NCBI GenBank assembly: GCA_029821255.1
Contig: JALGTS010000011.1
Coordinates: 1 to 12,495 of the forward strand
DNA from: Candidatus Zipacnadia bacterium
Lineage (GTDB): Bacteria > Armatimonadota > Zipacnadia > Zipacnadales > Zipacnadaceae
DNA length: 12,495 nucleotides
Direction of reading: 5' to 3'
Shown here: positions 5,024 through 12,495 of the stretch, piece by piece
Numbering within the stretch: position 1 is the stretch's first letter
Layout: each line of letters opens with the position of its first letter
Program-made: the position numbers and the translations under genes
Notes under the pieces: generated by a model
Database searches by the model: none
What the model was told of the DNA's origin: nothing
What the model saw: the letters and a program-made list of their open reading frames with translations, nothing else

Positions 5024-7714
5024 ATGCATATTGCTTCCGTGAGCAAAAACGTATTGTTCACAACAGCAGTGGTCCTGATTTTGGCAATTGCTGGTTGTGG
5101 TCCGGTCCGTTACAATCGTACGCATCAGGCGCCGGCGGCCAGCGAATTTATTGGTGCACATCCATGGCTGACTGAATATTTCAAGCATTGGCAGCAGGAA
5201 GTGGACCTGACCGGCGAGCAGTGGCCCGGCTATTCGGATTTGGCGGCCTTTCCTATCGGCAATGGCCAGGTATTTGCATACGAAGGTGTCACTTATCCGC
5301 TGGGCACACTGACCAACGTCATCGGGCCGACTTATCAGAAGGGCACCTTCCTGGGTGATATCGTGCCTCTGGTGTACTGCGGTGAGGAAGTTGCGGCATG
5401 GAGCACCCAGCAGGTGCGGTGGGTTAAACCGGCGGGGATCGTCAACACTGAATCGCTTAGCGCCGATGGACTGTCTCTGACCACTTACGATTTCGCCCCG
5501 CCGCAGTTGGCGGTATTGTGCCGAATTATGATTGTAAGCAACAGGGGTAAGCAGGTGCAACGCCGGGTAGCGCTTGCGCTGGCCTTCAGCGCAGTGGGAA
5601 GCGAGAAAGCCGATGGGGGGCTGCGAATACAACGGGGTAACCGTATCATGCATGCAGGGTTCGTGGGCGCTCGTCCCTGTGTCCAGGTCGGCAAGCCGGA
5701 TATCTCTTTGCCTGATAACCTGGACAGTTGTGCCCGGCCAAGCCCGATGAGCGAAGATACCTCGGTGCTAAGGTGCGACTTAGGGACACTGCAGCCGGGC
5801 GAAAGTTTTGTCAAGCTGGCTTACATGGCGGTTGCTACTGATGCAGACTATGCTCAAGAGTTAGCTACTTATGTTGAGCAACGTGGTTTTGATTTGCTTG
5901 AGGACACTTACCGCTACTGGCAGGACTGGCACAAACACACGGTAATTGTCGAGACTCCTAATCAGCCCGAAGTCGGCGAGTTGCTTACCATCTCCAAATA
6001 TCTGTGTGCCGTGCAGCAGGCCCAGGCTGGTGGCTACTCGCCGATGGATGGCTATACCTATACCTGGATTCGCGACAGCAACGGGCCAGTGCGCTATCTC
6101 AGTGCTGTCGGCGATTTTGGATCGGTGCGCCGGCATCTGGAGTACCATTTCCGGGGCTGTGCGGTGAAGGGTAAGATTGGTAACAATCTGCCACTGGATC
6201 TGGATGTAGAAGATACAGCAAAGGTTGATTGGTCACAAGTGCCCGTTGAACCGGCAGAAAGTTCCAGCTTTGTCATCTTGCAGCACTATTGGTACTATCG
6301 GCGAAGCGGCGACCTGGAGCTTATCCGCCGTCATTGGCCGATGCTGCGCCGCTGTCTGTTGGGACAGGCCGTTGACGAGCGTGGCTTGCTACCATTCCAT
6401 GGTGATGAGACCTATCGTTTTCCCGGATATCGGCTGTTTCAAGCCGGGCGTGACGTGGAGTTGTATGTGAACCTGGAAACGCGCTCGGCCGACTCGGCGT
6501 TTGAGTACGTTGCGGCGGCGGAGGCGCTTGCCGAGATGGCCGAGGCAATGGGTAGCGAGGACGAGGCGGCCGACTATCGGCGCCGTGCTCAGAGAGTCAA
6601 GCAGGCGACGGAAAGATACTACTGGCAGCAGGACCGAGGCTACTATGCCCCGGCGATGTCCGACCTGTCTGACCAGGTCCAGCCCAACCCGTTTGCGCCG
6701 ATCAATCTGCGCCCACTGTGGATTGGCTACTCTCCTTCCACGGAACAGCAGCAGTGCAATGTGCTCAACTCCTTGAAATATCTGTGGCAGCCCGATGCTA
6801 CGCCGAAAACCACCCCAAGGTTCGAGCCGTATGTGACAATGATACCGGGCTATACGCTGTATGCGCTGGCTACAATTGGTCATCCGGCCGCTGAGGTGGC
6901 ATTGCGAGGAGTGTTGCGGGCGGCTGAGAAGTCCGGTGGGTTCGCCGAGATGAACGAGGCGGATAATCGGCCCAGCGACGAGATATGGGGCCAGCATCGC
7001 GTCCGGCCCTGGGAGGGCGGTATAAACGCCGAGGCGATTTTGTATTATTTGACTGGTATGGAGGTGGATGCGGCCAGTGGGCGGGTTTTCCTGCGACCGC
7101 AGATGCCGCAGACTTGGCACAAGATGACCATTATTAATTTGCCGGTAGGCGAGGGGCGTTTGCGACTGGAGGTCGTGGGCGACGAGGCTACAGTCACCCG
7201 CGTGGATGACACCGAAGCGAAGGTGTTGCTGGCTGCTCGTCCGCTTTCTGTCACCACAGGCAACCAGCTAACCGTACTTCAACCTGGAGAGAAGAAAGAG
7301 ATTGCCTTCACAGCTTCATCTGGCGTTGAGGCATCACTTGGTACTGCACAGCCCTTTCATTGGGGCTCGCCCAAGCTGCCGGCAGGGACAAAGACGGTTG
7401 TTTTGACCTGGAGCAAGGAGACAGTAGCTGAGTGTTGGAAGAAGTACGGGCCGGCTACTGTCATCATTGACACCAAGCTCCCGTGGCCCGCAGAATTTCT
7501 GCACGAGGCTCTACTGACAGCAGACGGCCAGCGGCGCGTAGATACCCTGGTTTTGGATACTGACTACTTCCCCGGCGCCTTCAAGCGCAAAGAGTTTTGG
7601 CAGGGCGGTCCCGGAGCTAAGATTGTAGCCGAGTTCAAGAGAGCCGGCGGGCAAGTGGTAAAGCCGCCCGTTGTTCGTGAGCGCAGCAGCCAGCTCAAGG
7701 GCTTGCCCCGATAG
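5024..7714 (+). CDS. six-hairpin (alpha/alpha)6-barrel glycosidase lipoprotein
   Basis: The protein has 896 residues. Its N-terminus is a lipoprotein signal: MHIASVSKN, a hydrophobic run, then the lipobox IAGC with the lipidated cysteine at residue 25. An N-terminal beta-rich region (about 40-300) precedes an (alpha/alpha)6 barrel (about 310-690), the arrangement of GH15, GH63 and GH65-type enzymes. YTYTWIRDSNGPVRYL (344-359) resembles the glucoamylase/trehalase W-x-R-D substrate-site motif, and RPWEGGINAEAILYYLTG (661-678) looks like the acidic end of the barrel, followed by a small beta domain. I cannot assign the exact substrate. The last about 110 residues form an additional domain I do not recognise. 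GAGG lies only 3 nt before the ATG; GAGGA further upstream is about 12 nt away. It follows the phosphodiester glycosidase gene by 61 bases, and its 3' end overlaps the convergent GHL10 gene by 20 bases. Confidence 0.82.
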   Translation: MHIASVSKNVLFTTAVVLILAIAGCGPVRYNRTHQAPAASEFIGAHPWLTEYFKHWQQEVDLTGEQWPGYSDLAAFPIGNGQVFAYEGVTYPLGTLTNVIGPTYQKGTFLGDIVPLVYCGEEVAAWSTQQVRWVKPAGIVNTESLSADGLSLTTYDFAPPQLAVLCRIMIVSNRGKQVQRRVALALAFSAVGSEKADGGLRIQRGNRIMHAGFVGARPCVQVGKPDISLPDNLDSCARPSPMSEDTSVLRCDLGTLQPGESFVKLAYMAVATDADYAQELATYVEQRGFDLLEDTYRYWQDWHKHTVIVETPNQPEVGELLTISKYLCAVQQAQAGGYSPMDGYTYTWIRDSNGPVRYLSAVGDFGSVRRHLEYHFRGCAVKGKIGNNLPLDLDVEDTAKVDWSQVPVEPAESSSFVILQHYWYYRRSGDLELIRRHWPMLRRCLLGQAVDERGLLPFHGDETYRFPGYRLFQAGRDVELYVNLETRSADSAFEYVAAAEALAEMAEAMGSEDEAADYRRRAQRVKQATERYYWQQDRGYYAPAMSDLSDQVQPNPFAPINLRPLWIGYSPSTEQQQCNVLNSLKYLWQPDATPKTTPRFEPYVTMIPGYTLYALATIGHPAAEVALRGVLRAAEKSGGFAEMNEADNRPSDEIWGQHRVRPWEGGINAEAILYYLTGMEVDAASGRVFLRPQMPQTWHKMTIINLPVGEGRLRLEVVGDEATVTRVDDTEAKVLLAARPLSVTTGNQLTVLQPGEKKEIAFTASSGVEASLGTAQPFHWGSPKLPAGTKTVVLTWSKETVAECWKKYGPATVIIDTKLPWPAEFLHEALLTADGQRRVDTLVLDTDYFPGAFKRKEFWQGGPGAKIVAEFKRAGGQVVKPPVVRERSSQLKGLPR

Positions 7715-8861
7715 CCGTGGTCTCTTTGGCCAGATAAGGCAGATATTCCTGCGCGAACTGGTCGGTGTATTTGAAGACAATGAAGCCGCCCGCGCCGAAG
7801 CTGCGGGCGATCTGAATCTGCTCGGCAAGCTGCTCAGGGCCGTCAAATTGGCAGGCATCACTCAGAGGCCCCATACCTACCATCAGCGGAACGCGGCCCG
7901 CAATTGCCTTGCGCTGGGTCAGCAGCCACGTGGCGAAATCCAGGCGATCCGTGGTGTAGTTCATCGGGGCAACGAAATCCAGCAGCCCACGCTCTACCCA
8001 CTTGGCAACATCCTGGCCGAACCTCTCTCTGTGCTCCTCCCAGCGCGGGAAAACCGCCGCCGAGATGGATATATCTGGTCGGACCGCGCGTGCTGTGGCT
8101 ACAAGATCACAGAGCAAGTCGGTTAATTGCTGCTGACGCCACCTGTTGAACTGCACGGCATATGGCCCTTCGGGCAGGACATCCTGCGGCCACCGGGTGA
8201 TGTGAGCTCCGGTATCAGCAGTAAATCGCTGTCGGCATCGTTGGCACAAACAGTAGTCCCACCCGGGGTAGCGCAAATAGTCAAATTGCAGCCCCTCAAT
8301 GTCGTAGTTTGTGACCAGCTCGGTAACGGCTCTTTCCAGGAGTTGCCGATTACGAAGGTCAGTGGGACACAGCCATGGGGCAGTTTCTCCCTGGGAGTTA
8401 CTCATCAGCCGCCCGGTGGCAGCGAAGACGGATTTGGTCTGCTCAGCAGCGAACAGCAGTTCAAGCGTCAAAGTCCGCGCGTGCACGGCGATATTGTACT
8501 TGTGTGCGGCGGTTACAGCTTCTAATAGGTAGTCGTGGTCGCGGGCAAATCGGGAAACTGGGAGCACCTGGCTGTGGTAGTAAGCGATACCGGGGCTGCA
8601 AACGTAAGGGAAGACGGCGTTGAAATTCGCCGCACTAAGCTTCTGCATCGCCGTGTCCCAGTCCGGCTCAACTCGGTAGCCACTCCATACTCCACGCAGT
8701 TCCGCAGCTACGGCCTGGGGTCTGGCGACCGGCTTATTGGTGGATGGTGTGTGACCAGAACTGGCGACTACTGAGCGCCAAGCCAGGAGTGCGGCCATTG
8801 TCACCGTCGCTAACGCCAGCCATACCGACCACTGATGAGTTCTTATGTACATTGTTGTCAA
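7695..8861 (-). CDS. GHL10-type (DUF187) glycosyl hydrolase-like protein, secreted or membrane-anchored
   Basis: The protein has 388 residues. A hydrophobic segment (about 11-35, WSVWLALATVTMAALLAW) serves as a signal peptide or N-terminal anchor. The catalytic-type TIM barrel follows: ELRGVWSGY (54-62), NFNAVFPYV (79-87), GLQFDYLRYPG (190-200), a cysteine cluster CLCQRC (204-209), and DFVAPMNYT (295-303). These are the family landmarks of glycosyl hydrolase-like 10 proteins; the polysaccharide substrate is not known, and the acidic residues in FDY are the probable active site. A TTG start at 8861 has GGAG at 9 nt; an ATG three codons later (8852) lacks a site at normal spacing. The gene follows the ABC exporter by 42 bases with no terminator seen and is probably co-transcribed with it. 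Confidence 0.87.
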   Translation of the reverse strand: MTTMYIRTHQWSVWLALATVTMAALLAWRSVVASSGHTPSTNKPVARPQAVAAELRGVWSGYRVEPDWDTAMQKLSAANFNAVFPYVCSPGIAYYHSQVLPVSRFARDHDYLLEAVTAAHKYNIAVHARTLTLELLFAAEQTKSVFAATGRLMSNSQGETAPWLCPTDLRNRQLLERAVTELVTNYDIEGLQFDYLRYPGWDYCLCQRCRQRFTADTGAHITRWPQDVLPEGPYAVQFNRWRQQQLTDLLCDLVATARAVRPDISISAAVFPRWEEHRERFGQDVAKWVERGLLDFVAPMNYTTDRLDFATWLLTQRKAIAGRVPLMVGMGPLSDACQFDGPEQLAEQIQIARSFGAGGFIVFKYTDQFAQEYLPYLAKETTAIGASP

Positions 8862-8903
8862 CTACGGATGCTCCGTGGTGAGGGGATTCCGCTGGCTGAG
8901 CAG

Positions 8904-10688
8904 CTAAGCTGACTGCTGAGGCTCTTTGAATTGGACCTTGCATAGCCGCTCATATACTCCACCGGCGTGGGCTAACTCGGCGTGGGTCCCCTGTTCGACG
9001 ATGTGTCCATCGTCGATCACTAAGATTTTATCGGCATGTGTGACCGTTGAGAGGCGGTGGGCAATAATGAAAGTGGTTCGCCCCTCCATTAGCTTTTCCA
9101 GTGCATCCTGGATGAGCGCCTCGGATTCAGAGTCTAAGTCCGAGGTGGCCTCATCAAGTATCAATATGCGCGGGTCGGAGAGAATAGCTCGCGCAATGGT
9201 TATCCGCTGGCGCTGTCCCCCGGAGAGGCGGGCGCCGCGCTCGCCGACCCGCGTCTCGTAGCCATCGGGGAATTCCATAATGAAGTCGTGGGCATTGGCA
9301 GCTATCGCCGCTTGCACCACCTGCTCGTCGGTGGCGTCGGGCCGGCCGTACTTAATATTATCGCGCAGACTGCCGGCAAATAAGAAGCTTTCCTGCATAA
9401 CCATACCGATATTCTGGCGCAGGCTGCGCAGCGCCACGTCGCGCAGGTCATGACCGTCAATCAATACCTGGCCGGAGGTAGGGTCGTAGAAGCGGGGGAT
9501 TAGGTGGACAAGTGTGGTCTTGCCGCCGCCGGAAGGCCCGACCAGGGCCACTACCTCGCCAGGCTTGGCCTCCAGATTAATATTCCGCAGCACCATTTCC
9601 GTAGGTTCGTAAGCGAAGTAGACATTCCTCATCTCCACATGGCCCTCTATTCTGCCTAACTTCTTAGGGTGGTCAGGCTCCTGGACGCTGGGTACGCTAT
9701 CCAGGGTCTCGAAGATCCGCTCAATGGCTGCCATAGCCCAGTTAATCAGGTCGCTGATAGTGACCAGGGCGATTACCGGACTGTAGAGCCTTCCTGCATA
9801 GGCGGTGATGGCCACCAGATCTCCGACCCCCAACGTCCGCAGGTAGATGATTTCGTAGCAGCCGACGATGATGATTAGCAGGTTGGCCATCCGAGTGATG
9901 AAATTGGCATTAATGTGCAATACCGCGCGCCAGATACCGACGTTAATATTTATGGTGATGCTCTCACGGATTTCCTTAACGAAGCGCCGGCTTTCCCAAA
10001 GCTCACGACCGAACGATTTGATGACTCGGACCCCGGAGATTGCTTCGCTGAGTGTACCGTACACCCGGGCATACTGGTCACGCTCTTCGCGTGACAATCG
10101 GCGGATCCGCCGGCGCAACGCCAGGAAGTTGGCCACATATACGGGCAGGGCCATTGTGGCAATAAAGGCCAAGTGCCAGTTGTATGTGTAAAGTATGACC
10201 ACCGCCATAATGAGGGTAACTATGTGACTGGCGATATTGACTAGCTGATCGCTGAGTACGCTCTGGACTTTCTCAACGTCTGAAAGCAACCGCGACATAA
10301 TCCAGCCGTGGGAGTGGGATTCAAAGTAGCGTAGCGATAGTCGCTGCAGGTGGCGAAAAAGCTTCTGGCGGATATCAAAGACTACCCGGTTACCGATGGT
10401 CAACAGCATCCGGCTACGGATGTAGCCGATGACATAGCCGGCTGCGTAGATACCTGCCAGCAGCCCACACATAAGCAGAATGAAGTGCCAGATCTCGTCG
10501 GGGTTGGCAGCCTGGGCGGTGACAGTCTCCAGCAGACCGACGTGCTTGGTGAGTTTGTTGATAATAATGCCCCAAATGTAAGGCAATAGCATGTCAATGG
10601 CGGTGGCCACACAGACCAGTGCCATTGCTGCTAAGACCTGCCATTTGTAGCGACGGACGAATTCTAACGCACGCAGCAGTACCGGCAT
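8904..10688 (-). CDS. ABC transporter, fused permease and ATP-binding protein (MsbA/lipid-export type)
   Basis: The protein has 594 residues and is a half-transporter expected to act as a dimer in the inner membrane. Residues 1-330 form a six-helix exporter-type membrane domain, with clear helices near 16-40, 67-90, 150-168, 171-190 and 268-283. The nucleotide-binding domain (about 350-585) is complete: Walker A GPSGGGKT (384-391), Q-loop Q432, signature LSGGQ (488-492), Walker B ILILDE (508-513, catalytic E513) and switch H544 in IIAHRLST. It belongs to the broad multidrug/lipid exporter group, and the cargo cannot be told from sequence. The ATG at 10688 is preceded by AAGGAAG. A promoter sits just upstream (10727-10755), and the GHL10 gene follows at 42 bases, which suggests a role linked to envelope glycans (inference). 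Confidence 0.94.
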   Translation of the reverse strand: MPVLLRALEFVRRYKWQVLAAMALVCVATAIDMLLPYIWGIIINKLTKHVGLLETVTAQAANPDEIWHFILLMCGLLAGIYAAGYVIGYIRSRMLLTIGNRVVFDIRQKLFRHLQRLSLRYFESHSHGWIMSRLLSDVEKVQSVLSDQLVNIASHIVTLIMAVVILYTYNWHLAFIATMALPVYVANFLALRRRIRRLSREERDQYARVYGTLSEAISGVRVIKSFGRELWESRRFVKEIRESITININVGIWRAVLHINANFITRMANLLIIIVGCYEIIYLRTLGVGDLVAITAYAGRLYSPVIALVTISDLINWAMAAIERIFETLDSVPSVQEPDHPKKLGRIEGHVEMRNVYFAYEPTEMVLRNINLEAKPGEVVALVGPSGGGKTTLVHLIPRFYDPTSGQVLIDGHDLRDVALRSLRQNIGMVMQESFLFAGSLRDNIKYGRPDATDEQVVQAAIAANAHDFIMEFPDGYETRVGERGARLSGGQRQRITIARAILSDPRILILDEATSDLDSESEALIQDALEKLMEGRTTFIIAHRLSTVTHADKILVIDDGHIVEQGTHAELAHAGGVYERLCKVQFKEPQQSA

Positions 10689-10726
10689 TACTTCCTTCAG
10701 ACCTTCGTTGGCATTGTTTGTTGCTG

Positions 10727-10755
10727 ACTATACAGCATATTGCTGGATTACTCAA
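10727..10755 (-). promoter_or_regulatory. sigma70-type promoter for the ABC exporter operon
   Basis: On the minus strand TTGAGT (10750-10755) and TATAGT (10727-10732) are 17 bases apart. They lie after the response regulator terminator and about 32 bases upstream of the exporter ATG, so the leader is short (about 30 nt). No repeat or operator-like symmetry is obvious around it. Confidence 0.6.
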
Positions 10756-10793
10756 TTCGGAGGCAGGAAAAATGTTATAGGGAGCGGGTGACC

Positions 10794-10828
10794 AAATAAA
10801 GTAGGGACGCCCATCCTTCGGCGTCCCT
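10794..10828 (-). terminator. rho-independent terminator of the response regulator gene
   Basis: Reading leftwards, a perfect 9-base-pair GC-rich stem (AGGGACGCC at 10820-10828 pairing with GGCGTCCCT at 10803-10811) encloses an 8-base loop and is followed by ACTTTATTT. The T-tract is interrupted by one A, and two other bases separate it from the stem, so efficiency may be moderate. It is about 75 bases after the response regulator stop codon and separates this gene from the exporter promoter. Confidence 0.8.
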
Positions 10829-10902
10829 CGGAAACAGATTATCCAATTCCAATCCACCCTTAATAAGCAACCTACTGTCTGTGGACCTTGCCCTTCCTGC
10901 AG

Positions 10903-11319
10903 CTACACCTCGTAGGTGGGTGGCCCTTCGTAGTCCTCCGGGGGGTGCTCCAAGCTTTGGAATATCCGATTGACGAAGGCCAGCAGCTCCCGCGGGTTGA
11001 ATGGCTTGGTCAGGTATGAATCGACGCCCGAAGACCATCCTTTGAAGATGTCGGCATCCTGGGCCTTGGCCGTGAGCATGATCACCGGTATCTCCTTGGT
11101 CCGTGCATCGGCCCGCAATTCCTTGAGCGTCTCAAAACCATCCATGCGCGGCATCATCACGTCTAAGATAACCATATCGGGCAGCTCCGCCCGGGCCACC
11201 TCCAGCGCTTCGACACCATCATAGGCAGTTAGCACTTCGTATCCGGCTCGTTCCAAGTTGACCTGAACCAGGCGTACAATATGTCGTTCGTCATCAACTA
11301 CCAGGATTCTCTTGGCCAT
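10903..11319 (-). CDS. single-domain response regulator (CheY-like receiver)
   Basis: The 138-residue protein is almost entirely a receiver domain. It begins KRILVVDDE (acidic pocket D9, D10), carries the phosphorylatable aspartate D53 in ILDVMMPRMDG, the conserved threonine T83 in IMLTAKA, and K105 in SYLTKPF. There is no output domain: after about residue 120 only a short acidic, proline-rich tail remains (EHPPEDYEGPPTYEV). It would therefore signal by protein-protein contact after phosphorylation by a histidine kinase, none of which is encoded in this window. The ATG at 11319 has GGGAGG upstream at about 10 nt, slightly long. It has its own promoter (11415-11444) and terminator (10794-10828), so it is probably a monocistronic unit. 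Confidence 0.93.
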   Translation of the reverse strand: MAKRILVVDDERHIVRLVQVNLERAGYEVLTAYDGVEALEVARAELPDMVILDVMMPRMDGFETLKELRADARTKEIPVIMLTAKAQDADIFKGWSSGVDSYLTKPFNPRELLAFVNRIFQSLEHPPEDYEGPPTYEV

Positions 11320-11386
11320 TCAGATGGGCCCTCCCTTACTGGCTTACGAGGCCTCGCGGCACCTCGGACACATTTAGCTTCAATTA

Positions 11387-11406
11387 GTCCAATATAGTCC
11401 AATATA
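11387..11406 (-). repeat. tandem 10-base repeat at the response regulator transcript start
   Basis: TATATTGGAC occurs twice in direct succession on the minus strand (11397-11406 and 11387-11396). The two copies begin about two bases after the transcription start predicted from the promoter at 11415-11444. The 10-base period is about one helical turn, as in paired binding sites on one face of DNA, so an operator is plausible. This is inference from position and spacing only. Confidence 0.45.
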
Positions 11407-11414
11407 CGCTATCT

Positions 11415-11444
11415 ATTATAACAGACTACGCTCAACCTTGTCAA
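11415..11444 (-). promoter_or_regulatory. strong sigma70-type promoter for the response regulator
   Basis: On the minus strand a consensus TTGACA (11439-11444) and consensus TATAAT (11415-11420) are 18 bases apart, with TGT directly before TATAAT (extended -10). The -35 element overlaps the stop codon of the xylulokinase gene (11441-11443). The predicted start is near 11408, giving a leader of about 89 bases. Confidence 0.78.
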
Positions 11445-12495
11445 ACTGATAACGCTGCCTCCACCAATTGCTGGTCAGTGTCAAAGCAGGATTTCAGTTG
11501 TTGATATAATTCCTGATAGAGACGGTAATAGCCTTCGTATAGCTGTGTCCGCGTAAGAGTAGGGGCAAGTTCGTCAACTACAGTGATAGTTGCTGAACAC
11601 GCTTCGGGCACATTTGCGTAGATTCCTGTTCCTACTCCAGCCAGCAGTGCCGCTCCGAAAGCCGGCCCCTCGTCTACATTGATGGTACAGTGAGTCTGAG
11701 CGGTGACATCAGCTTGGATCTGTCGCCACAGCTTGCTGCGGGCCCCACCCCCAGAGGCGCGCACTTGGGTTGCTTCAACACCCATTGTGCGGATTATCTC
11801 AAAGGAGTCACGCATAGCGAAGGCAACTCCCTCCATAACTGCGCGGATTATGTGGGCTTTGGTGTGGCGCAAAGTCAAGCCGAAGAAGACGCCCTTAGCG
11901 TTGGGGTTGGCATAGGGAGTGCGCTCGCCGGTTAAGTAGGGTAAGAAAATAAGCCCTTCCGCGCCCGGAGGTACATCGGCAGCAGCCTCGGTCATATACT
12001 CGTAGGGATCGCGCCCCGATTCCTGCGCCCATGCAATCTCTTGCTGGCAGAGACTGTCGCGCAGCCACCGGAATGACCCACCGGCTGAGAGTACCACACC
12101 CATCACGTGCCACTTGCCGGGCACTGCGTGGCAGAAGGTATGTGTACGCAACTGTTCATCCATTAGCGGTTCGTCCAGGTGTGCGAAGACTACACCGGAA
12201 GTGCCCACTGTAGATGAGAAGACACCAGTTGTTACGATGCCATTGCCGACAGCACCAGCGGCTTGGTCGCCTCCTCCACCGACCACCGGTGTGCCGACAG
12301 CCAGGCCAGTGGCCTCGGCGGCGCTCTGTGTAATCTGTCCGCTCACTTCGGGCGACTCGTAGACATCCGGCAACAGCTCGCGGGGCAGATCAATGCGCTT
12401 CAGTATTAGATCAGACCAGCGCCGCTGCGGTACGTTGAACAGCGACGTGCCCGAGGCGTCGCTCACCTCGGTGGCGTACTCGCCGGTGAGCAGGA
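11441..12495 (-). CDS. xylB: xylulokinase (5' end outside window)
   Basis: This is the C-terminal 351 residues of an FGGY-family sugar kinase; full-length xylulokinases have about 490-510, so roughly 150 residues lie beyond the right edge. The frame is open to the window edge, and the first visible residues are LLTGEYATEVSDASGT, a typical xylulokinase segment. GTPVVGGGGDQAAGAVGNG holds the catalytic-type aspartate and start of the nucleotide site; FLPYLTGERTPYANP and RASGGGARSKLWRQIQAD are FGGY C-terminal signatures. The enzyme phosphorylates D-xylulose to xylulose 5-phosphate, feeding the pentose phosphate pathway. A related FGGY kinase with another sugar cannot be excluded, because the N-terminal sugar-binding part is mostly missing. 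No terminator is seen after the stop codon, so some read-through into the response regulator gene is possible. Confidence 0.9.
   Translation of the reverse strand, partial: LLTGEYATEVSDASGTSLFNVPQRRWSDLILKRIDLPRELLPDVYESPEVSGQITQSAAEATGLAVGTPVVGGGGDQAAGAVGNGIVTTGVFSSTVGTSGVVFAHLDEPLMDEQLRTHTFCHAVPGKWHVMGVVLSAGGSFRWLRDSLCQQEIAWAQESGRDPYEYMTEAAADVPPGAEGLIFLPYLTGERTPYANPNAKGVFFGLTLRHTKAHIIRAVMEGVAFAMRDSFEIIRTMGVEATQVRASGGGARSKLWRQIQADVTAQTHCTINVDEGPAFGAALLAGVGTGIYANVPEACSATITVVDELAPTLTRTQLYEGYYRLYQELYQQLKSCFDTDQQLVEAALSV

Noticed and set aside
4895..5653. 252-codon open frame on the minus strand across the junction of the two plus-strand genes
   Set aside because: It is antisense to two genes with signal peptides and family motifs and has no domain or convincing start.
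6389..7120. 243-codon open frame antisense to the glycosidase lipoprotein
   Set aside because: It lies wholly inside a well-supported gene, is rich in Arg, His and Pro as expected of an antisense shadow, and shows no recognisable motif.
8893..8920. Small inverted repeats between the ABC exporter and GHL10 genes
   Set aside because: Stems of 4-5 bases (CAGC-TAA-GCTG, AGCAG/CTGCT) overlap the stop codon and have no T-tract, so they do not support a terminator.
11347..11366. Palindrome CGAGGCCTCG with a nearby CCTCG in the response regulator leader
   Set aside because: It is too short and loop-less to be called a hairpin, regulatory site or riboswitch with confidence.

Overview
The window is bacterial chromosomal DNA with dense genes, short intergenic gaps, clear Shine-Dalgarno sites and sigma70-type promoters. 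The gene set suggests a free-living heterotroph. It includes a phosphodiester glycosidase carrying stalk-like and AMIN domains, a large six-hairpin glycosidase lipoprotein, a GHL10-type glycosyl hydrolase and a xylulokinase. This mixture recalls Armatimonadota or related uncultured lineages; that placement is an inference from gene content only. No mobile element, CRISPR array, rRNA or tRNA was found.

Layout. (1) Positions 1-2308, minus strand: an operon read from pyruvate kinase (pyk) through a DUF366 protein to a QueE-like radical SAM enzyme, which runs off the left edge. The pyk frame is broken near its 3' end: about 30-35 residues of the C-terminal domain are missing, and the last 32 residues lie in another frame just before the DUF366 gene. 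(2) Positions 2309-2460: a regulatory region whose two strong promoter-like sequences point towards each other. (3) Positions 2461-7714, plus strand: a probable operon of a DnaA-N-terminal-like protein without an ATPase domain, a secreted NAGPA-type phosphodiester glycosidase, and the six-hairpin glycosidase lipoprotein. (4) Positions 7695-10755, minus strand: an ABC exporter followed by a membrane-anchored or secreted GHL10 hydrolase, with a promoter upstream. The hydrolase overlaps the convergent glycosidase lipoprotein by 20 bases at their 3' ends. (5) Positions 10794-11444, minus strand: a single-domain response regulator with its own promoter, a tandem 10-base repeat at the predicted start of its transcript, and a rho-independent terminator. 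(6) Positions 11441-12495, minus strand: the C-terminal two thirds of a xylulokinase, running off the right edge.

How the genes may work together. The plus-strand genes and the GHL10/ABC pair look like cell-envelope or extracellular polysaccharide functions. Xylulokinase and pyruvate kinase are central sugar catabolism. The queE-DUF366 pair points to 7-deazaguanine (queuosine-type) nucleoside metabolism. The most notable points are the broken pyk, the orphan DnaA-N-like protein, the face-to-face promoters and the DUF366-queE association.
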